Origin: Bradyrhizobium semiaridum
GTDB lineage: Bacteria; Pseudomonadota; Alphaproteobacteria; Rhizobiales; Xanthobacteraceae
Reading direction: 5' to 3'
Length of the DNA: 64,000 nt
Assembly (NCBI RefSeq): GCF_020329505.1
Contig: NZ_JAGKJJ010000009.1
Location: 124,001 to 188,000 of the forward strand
A model generated the notes under the pieces. It made no database searches and was not told the origin of the DNA. It saw nothing but the letters and a program-made list of their open reading frames with translations. Positions 1-8,857 of the stretch are shown in pieces (the stretch's first letter is position 1; every line of letters begins with the position of its first letter). Position numbers and translations under genes: made by a program.

Positions 1-1247
1 CGCTTCTGGCCCTTGATGTGGCGGTCGCGGATGTGGATCTGCGAGGCCTGCGAGAAGCTCGCGAGCTGCTTGTGGGTCGATTGCGTCGCGATGATGCCGG
101 GCGCCTCCGGCCCGAGGTCGGACAGGCCCATGGCGAAGCGGCCGGCATAGATCGGGTGGAATTTCATGAAACCGGCCCAGGCCTCGTCGAACAGGATGTA
201 GTCGCAGAGATGGCCGATCCGCTTCAGGATCATCTCGGCGGAGTGGATGGTGCCGTCATAGGTGCACTGCTCGACCACGGCGACGCGGAACGGGCGCTCC
301 TTCTTCCAGGCGTTCTCGTCCTTGACCAGCGGATGCTTGCGGATGGCGTCGCGCAACGCGCTCTCGTCGAGCAGGTCCCAGCGCATCGGGCCGATCAGGC
401 CCCAGGCGTTGCGCACGGTGGGCACATAGACCGGGATGCCGCCGCCGAGCAGCAGCGCGCCGTGGTGGGCGGCCTTGTGGTTGTTGCGGTCGAACAGCAC
501 GAGGTCGCCGTCGGTGACGAGCGAGCCGAGCGCGACCTTGTTGGAGGTCGAGGTGCCGTTGAGCACGAAATAGGTCTTCTCCGCGCCGAAGATCCGCGCC
601 GCCTCCTTCTGCGCCCGCAGCGCCGGGCCCTCATGGGTGAGGAGGTCGCCGAGGTCGAGCACGGAATTGTCGAGGTCGTCGCGGAACACGGCCTCGCCGA
701 GATGCTCAACGAACACCCGCCCGATCGGGCTGCGGCTGTAGAACACGCCGCCATTGTGGCCGGGGCAGGTCCAGAGCTGGTTGCCTTCCTCGGCGTAATC
801 GACCAGCGCGCCGAAGAACGGGGTCTTCAGCGTCTCCGCATATTGCTTGAGCCGGCTGATCAGGTTTTTCGCGATGAACGGCGGTGTCTCCTCGGACAGG
901 AACACGTAGCCGTCGATGAAATCCAGCACTTCGACCGGCAGGTCCTCGAACCGCTTGCGGCGGATCAACAGGATGATCGGGAAGTCGAGGCCGCGGCGGC
1001 GCATCAGGTTGATCAGTGCCGCGGTCTTGCCCTCAAGCCCCTTCTTGCCCCAGTCGACCACCATGCAGCCGATCGCGGCATCGGTCTGCACCGCGATCTC
1101 GGCATCCTCCAGCTTGCGGGCGCGGACCACCTCGAAGCCGGAACGCTCGATTTCGGTGATGATCTGGTTGAAACGGATGCCCTCGAGATCGTCGGCCTCG
1201 AAAACCGGCGCGGCGAACAGGAAGTTGAAGCGTTTGAAATAGTCCAT
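1..1247 (-). CDS. Orn/Lys/Arg decarboxylase, PLP-dependent (3' end outside window)
   Basis: This is a fold-type I PLP decarboxylase of the basic amino acid (ornithine/lysine/arginine) family. The first 415 residues are visible; the family is usually over 700 residues, so the C-terminal part lies beyond the left edge. Residues 1-120 look like the receiver-like wing domain. The PLP domain follows, with TCPGHNGGVFY and, near the edge, STHKQLASFSQASQ, where K393 should form the Schiff base with PLP. The start is the ATG at 1247 (MDYFKRFNF). The LysR gene ends 91 bp upstream on the same strand. The substrate cannot be told from what is visible. Confidence 0.93.
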   Translation of the reverse strand, partial: MDYFKRFNFLFAAPVFEADDLEGIRFNQIITEIERSGFEVVRARKLEDAEIAVQTDAAIGCMVVDWGKKGLEGKTAALINLMRRRGLDFPIILLIRRKRFEDLPVEVLDFIDGYVFLSEETPPFIAKNLISRLKQYAETLKTPFFGALVDYAEEGNQLWTCPGHNGGVFYSRSPIGRVFVEHLGEAVFRDDLDNSVLDLGDLLTHEGPALRAQKEAARIFGAEKTYFVLNGTSTSNKVALGSLVTDGDLVLFDRNNHKAAHHGALLLGGGIPVYVPTVRNAWGLIGPMRWDLLDESALRDAIRKHPLVKDENAWKKERPFRVAVVEQCTYDGTIHSAEMILKRIGHLCDYILFDEAWAGFMKFHPIYAGRFAMGLSDLGPEAPGIIATQSTHKQLASFSQASQIHIRDRHIKGQK

Positions 1248-1338
1248 GCGTGTCCCCGATCTGTGCTGGCGCAGACGTGTCGGCACAATTCATGACAAAG
1301 GGATGACAGAATGCGGGCGTCGTGTGACTGCGCTGGCG

Positions 1339-2244
1339 TCAGCGCGCCATGGCTCGTGCCCATTCGGTGAATGCCTTGATGGCGTCGCGTTTCGGATGGT
1401 CCGGCCGGTGCACGATGTAGAAGCCGTATCCCGGCAGCGTCGTTCGCGAGACGGCGACGAGCCGGCCGTCTGCAAGCTCCGGCGCGACAAGGATGTCGCT
1501 GCAGATCGCGATGCCCTGGCCGGCGATGGCGGCTTCGATGGCGTGCAGTTCTTCGCGGAAGGTGAGGCCGGGTACGGCGGCCGGTGTCGCGGTGCCATTG
1601 CCGCGCCGGCAGGCCGCCTGAATCCAGCGTTCCCAGCGCGGCGCGGCACGATCGGAGGCTGGCCATTCGGCCTCGATCAGGGGGAATGCCGTCAGCTGCA
1701 CGGGACTGAGCGGTCGTCGCAATGCGCCGATCAGCGCCGGGCTGGCCACCGCATGGAACTGATCGCGAAACAGCTCGATGGCGCCTTCGGCCGGCGGCTT
1801 GCGCGCGTATCGGATCGCGATGTCGGCCTCACCGCCTGCGAGATCGAGCACGGCATCGGTGCCGACGATCTCGAGCCTCAAACGCGGATGGGCCTGGCGC
1901 CATTTCGCCAGTCTCGGCAGCAGCCAGCGTGCGGTGAAAGCGTTGGTCGCGGTGACCCGGAGCCGTTTGCCGGCCGTTCCAGTCCGCATCCGCTCCAGCG
2001 TTTCCGCGCAGGCGTCGAGCGCGTCGCGCACCACCGGAAACAGCGTCTGTCCCGCCGCGGTGAGCGCCAGCGGCCGTGGTTGGCGGCGAAACAGCGACTG
2101 GCCGCAGTGGCGCTCCAGCAGGCTGACCTGATGACTGATGGCGGTCGGCGACACGCGCAGCTCGGCTGCGGCGGCCTTGAAGCTAAGGTGGCGCGCGGCG
2201 GCCTCGAAGGCGCGCAGCCCGGTCAGCGGAGGAAGCTTGCGCAT
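1339..2244 (-). CDS. LysR-family transcriptional regulator (GcvA-like)
   Basis: A 301-aa LysR regulator. The N-terminal winged helix-turn-helix covers about residues 1-60 (FKAAAAELRVSPTAISHQ is the recognition region), followed by the LysR substrate-binding domain. The RLPPLTGLRAFEAAARH-type start is typical of the GcvA/AmpR branch. It is divergent from the flavoprotein gene that starts at 2350, with 105 bp between the starts, so control of that gene and of itself is the obvious inference. It could also be read with the downstream decarboxylase, which lies on the same strand. The effector is unknown. Confidence 0.93.
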   Translation of the reverse strand: MRKLPPLTGLRAFEAAARHLSFKAAAAELRVSPTAISHQVSLLERHCGQSLFRRQPRPLALTAAGQTLFPVVRDALDACAETLERMRTGTAGKRLRVTATNAFTARWLLPRLAKWRQAHPRLRLEIVGTDAVLDLAGGEADIAIRYARKPPAEGAIELFRDQFHAVASPALIGALRRPLSPVQLTAFPLIEAEWPASDRAAPRWERWIQAACRRGNGTATPAAVPGLTFREELHAIEAAIAGQGIAICSDILVAPELADGRLVAVSRTTLPGYGFYIVHRPDHPKRDAIKAFTEWARAMAR

Positions 2245-2255
2245 GGCCGAAGTCT

Positions 2256-2274
2256 AGATGAATTCAGCTCATCT
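2256..2274. promoter_or_regulatory. Candidate LysR binding site
   Basis: A perfect 6-bp inverted repeat, AGATGA and TCATCT with a 7-bp spacer, lies 11 bp upstream of the LysR start and between the two divergent genes. It contains the T-N11-A spacing usual for LysR boxes. Its use as an operator is inferred from position only. Confidence 0.35.
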
Positions 2275-2349
2275 GCGACTGAATTCTTCGGATTTGCGTG
2301 GCGCGACATGTTGACCGACAATCCGCGGGTTTCGACTGGAGGGCGCACC

Positions 2350-3507
2350 ATGCATGCACGCGCGGAAGCCAGTGTTGCGGATCATCTCGCCGCGGTGGCG
2401 CGGCTGGCGCCGCTGATCGCCGAGCAACGTCAGCATTTCGATCGCGAGCGAAGGCTGCCCGATGCCGTTTTCCGCGCGCTGGCGGAGGCCGGACTGTTTC
2501 GGCTGTATCTGCCGAAGGCGCTTGGCGGGCCGGAATTTTCGCCCTTCGACTTCATGACGATCGTCGAGGCGGCGTCCGCGCTTGACGGCTCGGTCGGTTG
2601 GCTGGTCGGCAACGGCGCCGGCATGAGCCGGATCGGCGGCTATCTGCCCGCGGACGTGGTGCGGAGCTGGTTCGCCGATCCGATGGTGTTCATCGCCAGC
2701 GCCACCGGCGCGGTCGGAACGGCCGTGGAGGTCGATGGCGGTTTTCGGGTCAGCGGTCGCTGGCCGTTCGGCAGCGGCGCGCATCACGCGACGCGGTTCA
2801 TGGGGCTTGCCAGCGTCAAGGGCGCGGATGGCAAGGACGGCCCGTCGCTGTGCTGCTATTTCGATCGCGCCGAGGTCCGCGTCCACGACACTTGGTTCGT
2901 GTCCGGGCTGCGCGGGACCGGAAGCTGCGATTTCGAGGTTGCGGACAGCTTCGTGCCCGCGAGCCACGTCCACCCCCTGATCGACTTCCAGCCGACGCAA
3001 GCCGCGGTAATCTACCGCCTGCCGGCGCTGTCCGCGTTTCCGTGGACGGTCTCCGTGGTCCCGCTCGGGATCGCGCGCGGCGCACTCGACGCCTTCATTG
3101 CGCTCGCAGGCAAGAAACCGCGGATGGGTGGGGGTGGCCAGCTCCGCGACGGTGAACTGGTCCAGGCCATGGTCGGCCGCGCCGAGGCCGCCGTGCGGTC
3201 TGCGCGGGCGCTGCTGGTCGAGGCGATGACCGAACTGATGACCGCGGTCGATGCCGGAGGCGATCGCCTCGTTGAGGCAAGGGTGCTGTTCCGGGTTGCC
3301 TGCGCCAACGCCGCGGAGAGCGCGGCGCGCGTGGTCGAGATGATCGCGGCAGCGGCCGGAACGGCGGCGATCTTCGAGACCGGCACGCTCGAACGTTCGA
3401 TCCGCGACGTTCAGGCCGCGATCAAGCATATCGCGATGACCCCGAACAGCTATGTGCTCGCCGGACGCGTGAGCCTCGGACTTCCACTCGGCACGACGCG
3501 GTTCTGA
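2350..3507 (+). CDS. Acyl-CoA dehydrogenase-like flavoprotein (group D monooxygenase type)
   Basis: A 385-aa protein of the acyl-CoA dehydrogenase fold with the type-2 C-terminal domain found in DszC/HpaH-like flavin-dependent monooxygenases. The N-terminal helical domain (about 1-110) contains LAEAGLFRLYLPKALGG, the middle beta domain (about 115-215) contains RVSGRWPFGSGAHH, and a C-terminal four-helix bundle follows. The ATG at 2350 is chosen because GGAGG lies 8 bp upstream; an in-frame ATG at 2308 has no such site. It is divergent from a LysR gene that probably controls it. Whether it acts as a dehydrogenase or a monooxygenase, and on what substrate, cannot be read from the sequence. Confidence 0.88.
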   Translation: MHARAEASVADHLAAVARLAPLIAEQRQHFDRERRLPDAVFRALAEAGLFRLYLPKALGGPEFSPFDFMTIVEAASALDGSVGWLVGNGAGMSRIGGYLPADVVRSWFADPMVFIASATGAVGTAVEVDGGFRVSGRWPFGSGAHHATRFMGLASVKGADGKDGPSLCCYFDRAEVRVHDTWFVSGLRGTGSCDFEVADSFVPASHVHPLIDFQPTQAAVIYRLPALSAFPWTVSVVPLGIARGALDAFIALAGKKPRMGGGGQLRDGELVQAMVGRAEAAVRSARALLVEAMTELMTAVDAGGDRLVEARVLFRVACANAAESAARVVEMIAAAAGTAAIFETGTLERSIRDVQAAIKHIAMTPNSYVLAGRVSLGLPLGTTRF

Positions 3508-3555
3508 GCCTGAGGGCGGTTCGGCGAAGCCGCGTACCTCACCGCAGGCGGGCTT

Positions 3556-4698
3556 CTATTGACGTCTCGGATATTCCAGCTGCATGGCAACGAAGTCGGC
3601 GGTGCCTGCGCCATAGCGCGTCTCAATTCCCGCCAGTGCCCGGTCGAGCGCCTGCGCCGGGGGCATCGCGCCGACCGCCGGCAGCAGGCGCTCAGTGGGC
3701 CAACTGGCCGCAACCGCTTGCGGATAGAGGCGCAAGCCATTGCGGCTCGTCACCACTGCGTCCGTCGCGGCAAACGTCACGGCATGCGAGCGATAGGTCC
3801 GCGACCAGCCGTCGGCGATCAGCGCGAGCGAGACCTCGTCGACATCAGGCGTGAGCATGAGGCCGAGCTGCTCGTGGCTCCAGAACGCCAGCGTATTGCG
3901 GATCGCGGTCAGCGCGAATGGCCGATCGAACTTGAACGCGCTGCTGTCGTGGCGCTCATCCCAGGCGGGCAGGCCGATCTCGCGCGCGATGGCCTCGGCC
4001 TTGCTGCGGCCCGCGATCGCCTCGATCAGCGTGAGCGACATCGGCATCGACGCCGAAATCCCCGTCGTCGTCGCGACGCCGCGATCGACCACGATGCGGC
4101 GGTCCGCGACATAGTTGATGGCGGGATGCTTGTCCCGCCAGTTCTTCAGGTAGAACCAGTGCGTGGTGGCGCGCTTGCCGTCGAGCAGGCCGGTCGACGC
4201 GACAACCTTGCCGCCGGCGCAGATGCCGACGATCATTGCACCTTTCGCAGCCTGGCGCTGGATCCACTGCACCACGGCCGGATCGTCGTCGCGGCTCATC
4301 GCCGGCACGATGACGTAATCGGCGCCGTCGGGATGCGCGTCGTCGAATGCAGTGGTCGTCGTGTCAGGCTCGACCTTCAGCACCGGGAACAGCGTCACGG
4401 GTCCGGGCGCGGTCGCCAGCGTCACGACATCGGCGACGTCGGCGCGCTTGAGAATGCCATAGGGCATCAGATAGTCGGTGGTCTCGGTCATGTCGTTGAT
4501 GCCGACGATCGCAATCAGCGGGCGCTGCCGCTTCGGCGGCTTCAGCGAAGCAAGCATCGCCTCATGCTCGGCTACTGCGATCGGAAGCGGAACCTTGAAG
4601 GCCGATGCAGCGGGAAGGGTGAGGAGCCAGATGCCGCCGATGATTGGAACCAGCGCGGCGACGGCCACGCCGCTCCACGCAAGAAGCCGCCAGGTCAT
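3556..4698 (-). CDS. DJ-1/PfpI family protein with N-terminal membrane anchor
   Basis: A 380-aa protein with an N-terminal hydrophobic segment (about residues 5-33) that is a signal peptide or anchor, so the protein probably faces the periplasm. Residues about 60-235 form a class I glutamine amidotransferase-like domain of the DJ-1/PfpI type. Its nucleophile-elbow cysteine is C160 in IVGICAGGKV, followed by THW. The C-terminal 140 residues carry no motif I recognise. DJ-1/PfpI domains occur in proteases, glyoxalases and the sensor half of AraC regulators; no AraC DNA-binding domain is present here. The start is the ATG at 4698, because the upstream extension lacks the character of a signal peptide. 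Confidence 0.82.
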   Translation of the reverse strand: MTWRLLAWSGVAVAALVPIIGGIWLLTLPAASAFKVPLPIAVAEHEAMLASLKPPKRQRPLIAIVGINDMTETTDYLMPYGILKRADVADVVTLATAPGPVTLFPVLKVEPDTTTTAFDDAHPDGADYVIVPAMSRDDDPAVVQWIQRQAAKGAMIVGICAGGKVVASTGLLDGKRATTHWFYLKNWRDKHPAINYVADRRIVVDRGVATTTGISASMPMSLTLIEAIAGRSKAEAIAREIGLPAWDERHDSSAFKFDRPFALTAIRNTLAFWSHEQLGLMLTPDVDEVSLALIADGWSRTYRSHAVTFAATDAVVTSRNGLRLYPQAVAASWPTERLLPAVGAMPPAQALDRALAGIETRYGAGTADFVAMQLEYPRRQ

Positions 4699-4889
4699 GA
4701 TGATGCGTCTCGACGTATCCTTCGCGTCGCCCTGCTTGCAAGCTACGCGCCGGGAGTACCGATCGGAATGGCGTAATTCCCGCAAAAACGGACACGCGCC
4801 GATGAAACGTGAACGGCTCCTGCCTATCTGATTGTGCAGCCGCCGGAGCGCTGCCCGGATGGCAGTTTGCGCGGCCTTGGGAGTTATTC

Positions 4890-5278
4890 ATGAGCGAAGC
4901 CGATCTTTCCGACGCCTATCGGAACTACATCGCCTGCCTGAACCGGCAGGATTGGCAGCGGCTCGGCGAGTTCGTCGGGGACGACGTGTCCCACAACGGC
5001 CGGCGGATCGGTTTGTCGGGCTATCGTGCGATGCTGGAGCAGGATTTCGCGACATACCGGATCTTCGATTCAACATCGAGCTGCTGCTTTGCGATGCGGC
5101 TCGAGTCGCGAGCCGGCTCGCCTTCGACTGTTCGCCGCGAGGAAGATTTCTCGGCCTCGATGTCAATGGCCGGCGCGTCGCCTTTGGCGAGAACGTTTTC
5201 TACGAGTTTCGGGATGGCAAGATCGTGCAGGTCTGGTCGGTGATCGACAAGACGGCGATCGAGGCTCAGCTGCCGTGA
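4890..5278 (+). pseudogene. SnoaL-like (NTF2 fold) protein, frameshifted
   Basis: A 130-codon SnoaL/ester-cyclase-like gene whose reading frame breaks in the middle. From the ATG at 4890 the frame reads MSEADLSDAYRNYIACLNRQ and continues to about 5048. The homologous continuation (IPDLRFNIELLLCDAARVAS, ending in VWSVIDKTAIEAQLP) lies in another frame up to the stop at 5278. Adding one base in the TTCGCG context at 5046-5050 would restore a continuous frame. It is either a real single-base deletion or a sequencing error. The reading end abuts the stop of the cyclase gene on the opposite strand (1-bp gap). SnoaL-fold proteins bind small hydrophobic ligands; no specific role can be assigned. Confidence 0.8.
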
Positions 5279-5279
5279 A

Positions 5280-7040
5280 CTACTTCTGCTCGAGATGCCA
5301 GGCACCCGTCCAATCCGCCGCCGGCGGATTTTGCCGGAAGCCTGCGACGCGAGCCTTCATGGCCGCCGACGGGCCGTCGGCGGGCACGGCGTCCAGCGCC
5401 GCTGCGAATGCGCGTTCCGCATCGTCCCAGCGCTGCTCCCGATACGCGGCGAGGCCTTCCGCATAATGCTGCAGCAATAGCGTCTGCGCCGCCGTCAGTT
5501 CGTCCTTCTTGCCGATCACCTCGAACACGGTCTGCGGCTGGGTCTGGCCCAGCACGACCAGGCGATCGATCTCGCGCAGCTCGATCGTGGCGGCACAGGC
5601 CGCGGCGGTGGTCTGGTCGACCAGGCAGCGGCTGCCGTAGAACTTGTTGGCGCCTTCCAGCCGCGAGGCGAGGTTCACGGTGTCGCCGAGCACGGTGTAG
5701 CTCATCATGAATTCGGAGCCGATGCTGCCGACCAGCGCCTCGCCGGTGGCAATGCCGATGCGGACGTCGCAGTCGGTCGGGATCGTGCGCACGCCGAGCA
5801 GCTCCGGCAATTCGCGGCGCAACTGCGCGACGCGGCCGATCATGTCGATGGCGGCAACCGCCGCCAGATGGGTCTGCTCGGTCTCCTCGACGAATGGCGC
5901 GCCCCAATAGGCCATGATGGCGTCGCCGATATATTTGTCGATGATGCCGCGGTGGGCGTGGATCGGCTCCGACATCGTCGAGAGATAGAGGTTCATGATC
6001 TTGACAAGGCCGCGCGGCGTCACGCCCTCGCTCAGACGGGTGAAGCCCTTCATGTCGCAGAACAGCACCGTCATGACGCGGCGCTGGCCTTCGGTGGCGG
6101 CGATCGCCGGCTGTTCGAGCAGGCCCTGGGCGATCCGCGGGTTGATGTAGCGGCCGAAGGTTTCGCGGATACGCTGGTTGTGGCGCAGCGTCTCGATCAT
6201 GCGGTTGAAGGCGGCCGAGAGCTGGCCGATCTCGTCCTGCGTCGTGATGGTGATGGTGCCGTCGAGCTTGCCGGCCTCGACCGCGCGGGTGCCTTCCAGC
6301 AGCCGCATCACCGGCCCGGTGATGCCGCTGCCGACCAGCATCGCGAACACGAAGCCGAGGATCGCGGCGATGCCGGTGACGACGGCCGAGACGATGATGG
6401 CGCGGTGCTGGGCGGCCGTCACGTTCCAGGCGCTGAAGCTGACTTGAGCCAGCATGTCGGTGCGGATGGCGTCGATCCTGGTGTTGAACTCGTTGCGGAG
6501 CGCGTCGGCGCGCAGCGTGGTCTGCCGCGCGGCCGCGATGTCCTTTGCCTCGATCTGCTCGAGCAGGGTCTTGTTCTCTGCGTTCAGACGCACCAGCAGG
6601 TCATTCACCGCGTTGTCGATGCGGTCGTCGAGGCGCCCGAGCGCCGCATTGTCCGACGGCGTCGAAGGATCGGCGATGATCGCGTCGATCAGTGCGCGGG
6701 CCGCATCGGCTTCGCGCTTGATCAGGGGCTCGATCTCCTCGAACGATTTGCGCGCGCTGGCGTAGACCGCATCCTCGTCGCCCTGCATCTTCGCCATCAT
6801 CATCCGCCGCATGGCGAGCGAGCGCTCCAGCGAGCGGACATTGACGCGGGCGAGGTGGCCGTACGCCGGGATGTAGCGGTTGGTGAGCTCGTCGAGCAGG
6901 TGGCCGACCCGGCCCGCCATGACCATCGACAGTACCGACGTGATCACCGCGAGGATGATCAGCCCCGCGGCGATGCCGACGATCTTCTGCCTGATCGAGC
7001 TTCGAAACATGCCCTGCGCCAGCCCGGCCGCGGATGCCAT
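5280..7040 (-). CDS. Membrane adenylate/guanylate cyclase with HAMP domain
   Basis: A 586-aa class III nucleotide cyclase. Transmembrane helices lie at about residues 21-42 and 214-237 and flank a periplasmic four-helix sensor region. A HAMP linker (about 238-292) leads into the catalytic domain (about 318-500). The two metal-binding aspartates are present (D329 in LFCDMKGFTRL and D373 in YIGDAIMAYWG), as is DTVNLASRLE. The C-terminal 80 residues resemble a TPR helix pair. It probably makes cAMP from ATP in response to an external signal. The start may instead be the ATG at 7010 (MFRSSIRQK), ten codons downstream. It is convergent with the SnoaL gene. Confidence 0.93.
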   Translation of the reverse strand: MASAAGLAQGMFRSSIRQKIVGIAAGLIILAVITSVLSMVMAGRVGHLLDELTNRYIPAYGHLARVNVRSLERSLAMRRMMMAKMQGDEDAVYASARKSFEEIEPLIKREADAARALIDAIIADPSTPSDNAALGRLDDRIDNAVNDLLVRLNAENKTLLEQIEAKDIAAARQTTLRADALRNEFNTRIDAIRTDMLAQVSFSAWNVTAAQHRAIIVSAVVTGIAAILGFVFAMLVGSGITGPVMRLLEGTRAVEAGKLDGTITITTQDEIGQLSAAFNRMIETLRHNQRIRETFGRYINPRIAQGLLEQPAIAATEGQRRVMTVLFCDMKGFTRLSEGVTPRGLVKIMNLYLSTMSEPIHAHRGIIDKYIGDAIMAYWGAPFVEETEQTHLAAVAAIDMIGRVAQLRRELPELLGVRTIPTDCDVRIGIATGEALVGSIGSEFMMSYTVLGDTVNLASRLEGANKFYGSRCLVDQTTAAACAATIELREIDRLVVLGQTQPQTVFEVIGKKDELTAAQTLLLQHYAEGLAAYREQRWDDAERAFAAALDAVPADGPSAAMKARVAGFRQNPPAADWTGAWHLEQK

Positions 7041-7294
7041 CTGCGGGACGGCGACCCGTCATCCCGGCGCACCAGCTAATAGAGTTCCGCGGCGTACCGC
7101 GCAAGCGCGCCTCTGGAAGGCGATGGGGCAAGCGGGCTGGGCGCCAGCACAGTTTCGGAATAATGGAATAATACGGCTGAGTTGCCCGACGTGTCAAGTC
7201 GCCGTGCCCGAGCGCCGACAGCCCCGGCTCCTTTGCATGGGGTTGTTTTCAGCATTTAGGCGACGAGCCCCCCGCGAGAGGGCAGGGGAAGACC

Positions 7295-7735
7295 TTACGC
7301 CTTCCGCGTATGGCCCCAGGCCTCGTCCCACTCCTGACCGTTGGCATCGACCACGCGGCCGTCGGCCTCGAAGAACTTGTTCGGCACCTGAAAGATCGCG
7401 AGCATCAGGCCGCCGTCCGGACACCAGGCGACATGGCGGCTGCCGGCCTCGCGCCAGATGAACTCGCCGGCGCCGCAGCGCATGCCCTCGGCCGGGCCTT
7501 CCTTGTCGACCAGCGCGCCTTCGAGCACGAAGGTCTGCTCGATATTGACGTGCTCATGGTCGGGCAGCACCGCGCCCGGCGCAAAGCGCATCAGGGCGGT
7601 CATCAGTCCGGTCTTGCGATCGAACAGCAGCGTCTTGGCTTCGCAACCCGGGAAGCGGGTCTGCTGCCATTCCATGTTCTGGGGGCGAACGATGTGGGAG
7701 TGGGTGTCGGCACCCTGCGGCGTCACGGCGTCCAT
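7295..7735 (-). CDS. Cupin domain protein (ChrR-like)
   Basis: A 146-aa single-domain cupin. The metal-binding first cupin motif is clear (PDHEHVNIEQTFVLEGA, with two His and one Glu) and GGLMLAIFQVP lies in the second half. Proteins of this size usually bind a divalent metal and act as small dioxygenases, isomerases or sensors; nothing here selects one. The start is the ATG at 7735, preceded by GGAG about 11 bp upstream. The PAS-domain gene ends 61 bp upstream on the same strand, so the two may be co-transcribed. Confidence 0.85.
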   Translation of the reverse strand: MDAVTPQGADTHSHIVRPQNMEWQQTRFPGCEAKTLLFDRKTGLMTALMRFAPGAVLPDHEHVNIEQTFVLEGALVDKEGPAEGMRCGAGEFIWREAGSRHVAWCPDGGLMLAIFQVPNKFFEADGRVVDANGQEWDEAWGHTRKA

Positions 7736-7796
7736 GCAGTCATGCTCCGATCTCGTGAACGGAGGCACTTTAGCAGCATTGGGAGCGGGTGCCAGC

Positions 7797-8351
7797 TTAG
7801 CGCAGGCCCTCATAGACGACGAAGCCGCGGGCGATCGCCAGCTTTCGCAGCGCACGCGGCACGAACCGCTCCGGCGGGTGCAGGTAGCGCCAGGAGGTCA
7901 GAGCCAAGTCACGGACGCAGGTCGTGTTGTCTTCGAACGGGACGAGCAGCCCGGTCAGACTCACCGGCTCATGGACGCGGGCGGTGAACGGCAGCAGCAG
8001 CAATTCGAAATGCGCCTTCGCGCCTTTCTCTGTGGTTGCCGTGACACCGGCGATCGCCGGCAACGTTTCCTCCGCCACGCAGGTGACGATGTCCTCGATC
8101 TCGCCGCGGCTTTCGCCGCTGAACAGGGTGGAAAAACTGCAGTTCTTGAGGTCGCAGCCGAGCAGGGCGGAGATCCTCGTGCCGGCGACGCGGAAGGGAT
8201 AGCCGGCCTCGCCGTCATAGGAGAGCACGAAGGTATCGGCCAGCAGATCGCGCACCGCCGACGGATCGAACTCGCTCCGGTCAGGTGCGCGTGCACTGCC
8301 GCGTTTCGCATTCCAATACGCGAAGAATTCGCGGCTGGACTCGTGTTTCAT
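7797..8351 (-). CDS. PAS-domain protein (PAS_5 family)
   Basis: A 184-aa protein of the alphaproteobacterial PAS_5 family, which consists of one PAS fold with no output domain. The family-typical opening EFFAYWNAKRG is followed by SAVRDLLADTFVLSYD and FRVAGTRISALLGCDLKN. The start is the ATG at 8351; an in-frame extension to 8489 has no family similarity. Proteins of this type are abundant in Bradyrhizobium and have no assigned role. The cupin gene follows 61 bp downstream. Confidence 0.88.
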   Translation of the reverse strand: MKHESSREFFAYWNAKRGSARAPDRSEFDPSAVRDLLADTFVLSYDGEAGYPFRVAGTRISALLGCDLKNCSFSTLFSGESRGEIEDIVTCVAEETLPAIAGVTATTEKGAKAHFELLLLPFTARVHEPVSLTGLLVPFEDNTTCVRDLALTSWRYLHPPERFVPRALRKLAIARGFVVYEGLR

Positions 8352-8491
8352 CTCGAAAACCTTGCCCGGCGCCTGTCTCGTCGGGACACATCTGTCCCGG
8401 TTTTGCGCAGGCGCCTTCCCTTCTCTGTTGTGCAGGGAAGGCTGTGCAGCGTCCATGCCGTGGCCGCGCTTTCGGCGGGTTACCGACACCT

Positions 8492-8520
8492 TTGCGTTGT
8501 TAACGTAAATTTAACTATAC
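8492..8520 (+). promoter_or_regulatory. Candidate housekeeping promoter
   Basis: TTGCGT at 8492-8497 and CTATAC at 8515-8520 are separated by 17 bp and sit in the most AT-rich part of the gap. The -10 resembles the alphaproteobacterial CTATAT consensus, while the -35 match is weak. No protein start lies downstream before the terminator at 8697. Confidence 0.3.
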
Positions 8521-8526
8521 GCTTGG

Positions 8527-8730
8527 CGGCCGCAGCTAGCCCGTTTAGGGTCCGGCCCGTTCCCGTTTGCGCCGGCAGCCCCAAGCGTCGGCGCTTCCAA
8601 CGTGTACAGGTGGTGTCAAACAGTTTGGTCGTCGCGTGGGGAGGGGTGGGGATGTGCTCCCGGGTCCTTTCAAGGGCGCGATAAGATCAGCCGGATAAGG
8701 GAGGTGTTCTCAGCACCTCCCTTTATCTTT
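8527..8730 (+). ncRNA. Candidate orphan small RNA
   Basis: A transcript of about 200 nt is implied by the promoter-like element at 8492-8520 and the intrinsic terminator at 8697-8728. No open frame with a ribosome site lies between them. It lacks the SRP RNA and tmRNA hallmarks I would recognise. The evidence is circumstantial. Confidence 0.3.
8697..8728 (+). terminator. Intrinsic terminator, rightward
   Basis: AAGGGAGGTG (8697-8706) pairs perfectly with CACCTCCCTT (8714-8723) across a 7-nt loop and is followed by TATCTTTT. The T-rich tract is on the right only, so it stops rightward transcription. The nearest upstream protein genes point the other way. Confidence 0.75.
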
Positions 8731-8857
8731 TAGCCTGTTCTCTCAACGCCCGATGCTGTGCCGCTGAACCTGTCCGATTTCGGGATTGTGCACTTGCACA
8801 GGGCCGTCAAAGCCGCCTATCTGGGTCTTCAGTACTCGTATTGAGGCCGCCGCTCCC

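Larger units (their letters stand above)
8352..8857. other. Gap of about 500 bp holding a possible small RNA
   Basis: No protein gene is seen between the divergent PAS and rhomboid genes. The stretch contains an AT-rich promoter-like segment near 8490-8521 and a strong rightward terminator at 8697-8728, described separately. Confidence 0.6.
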
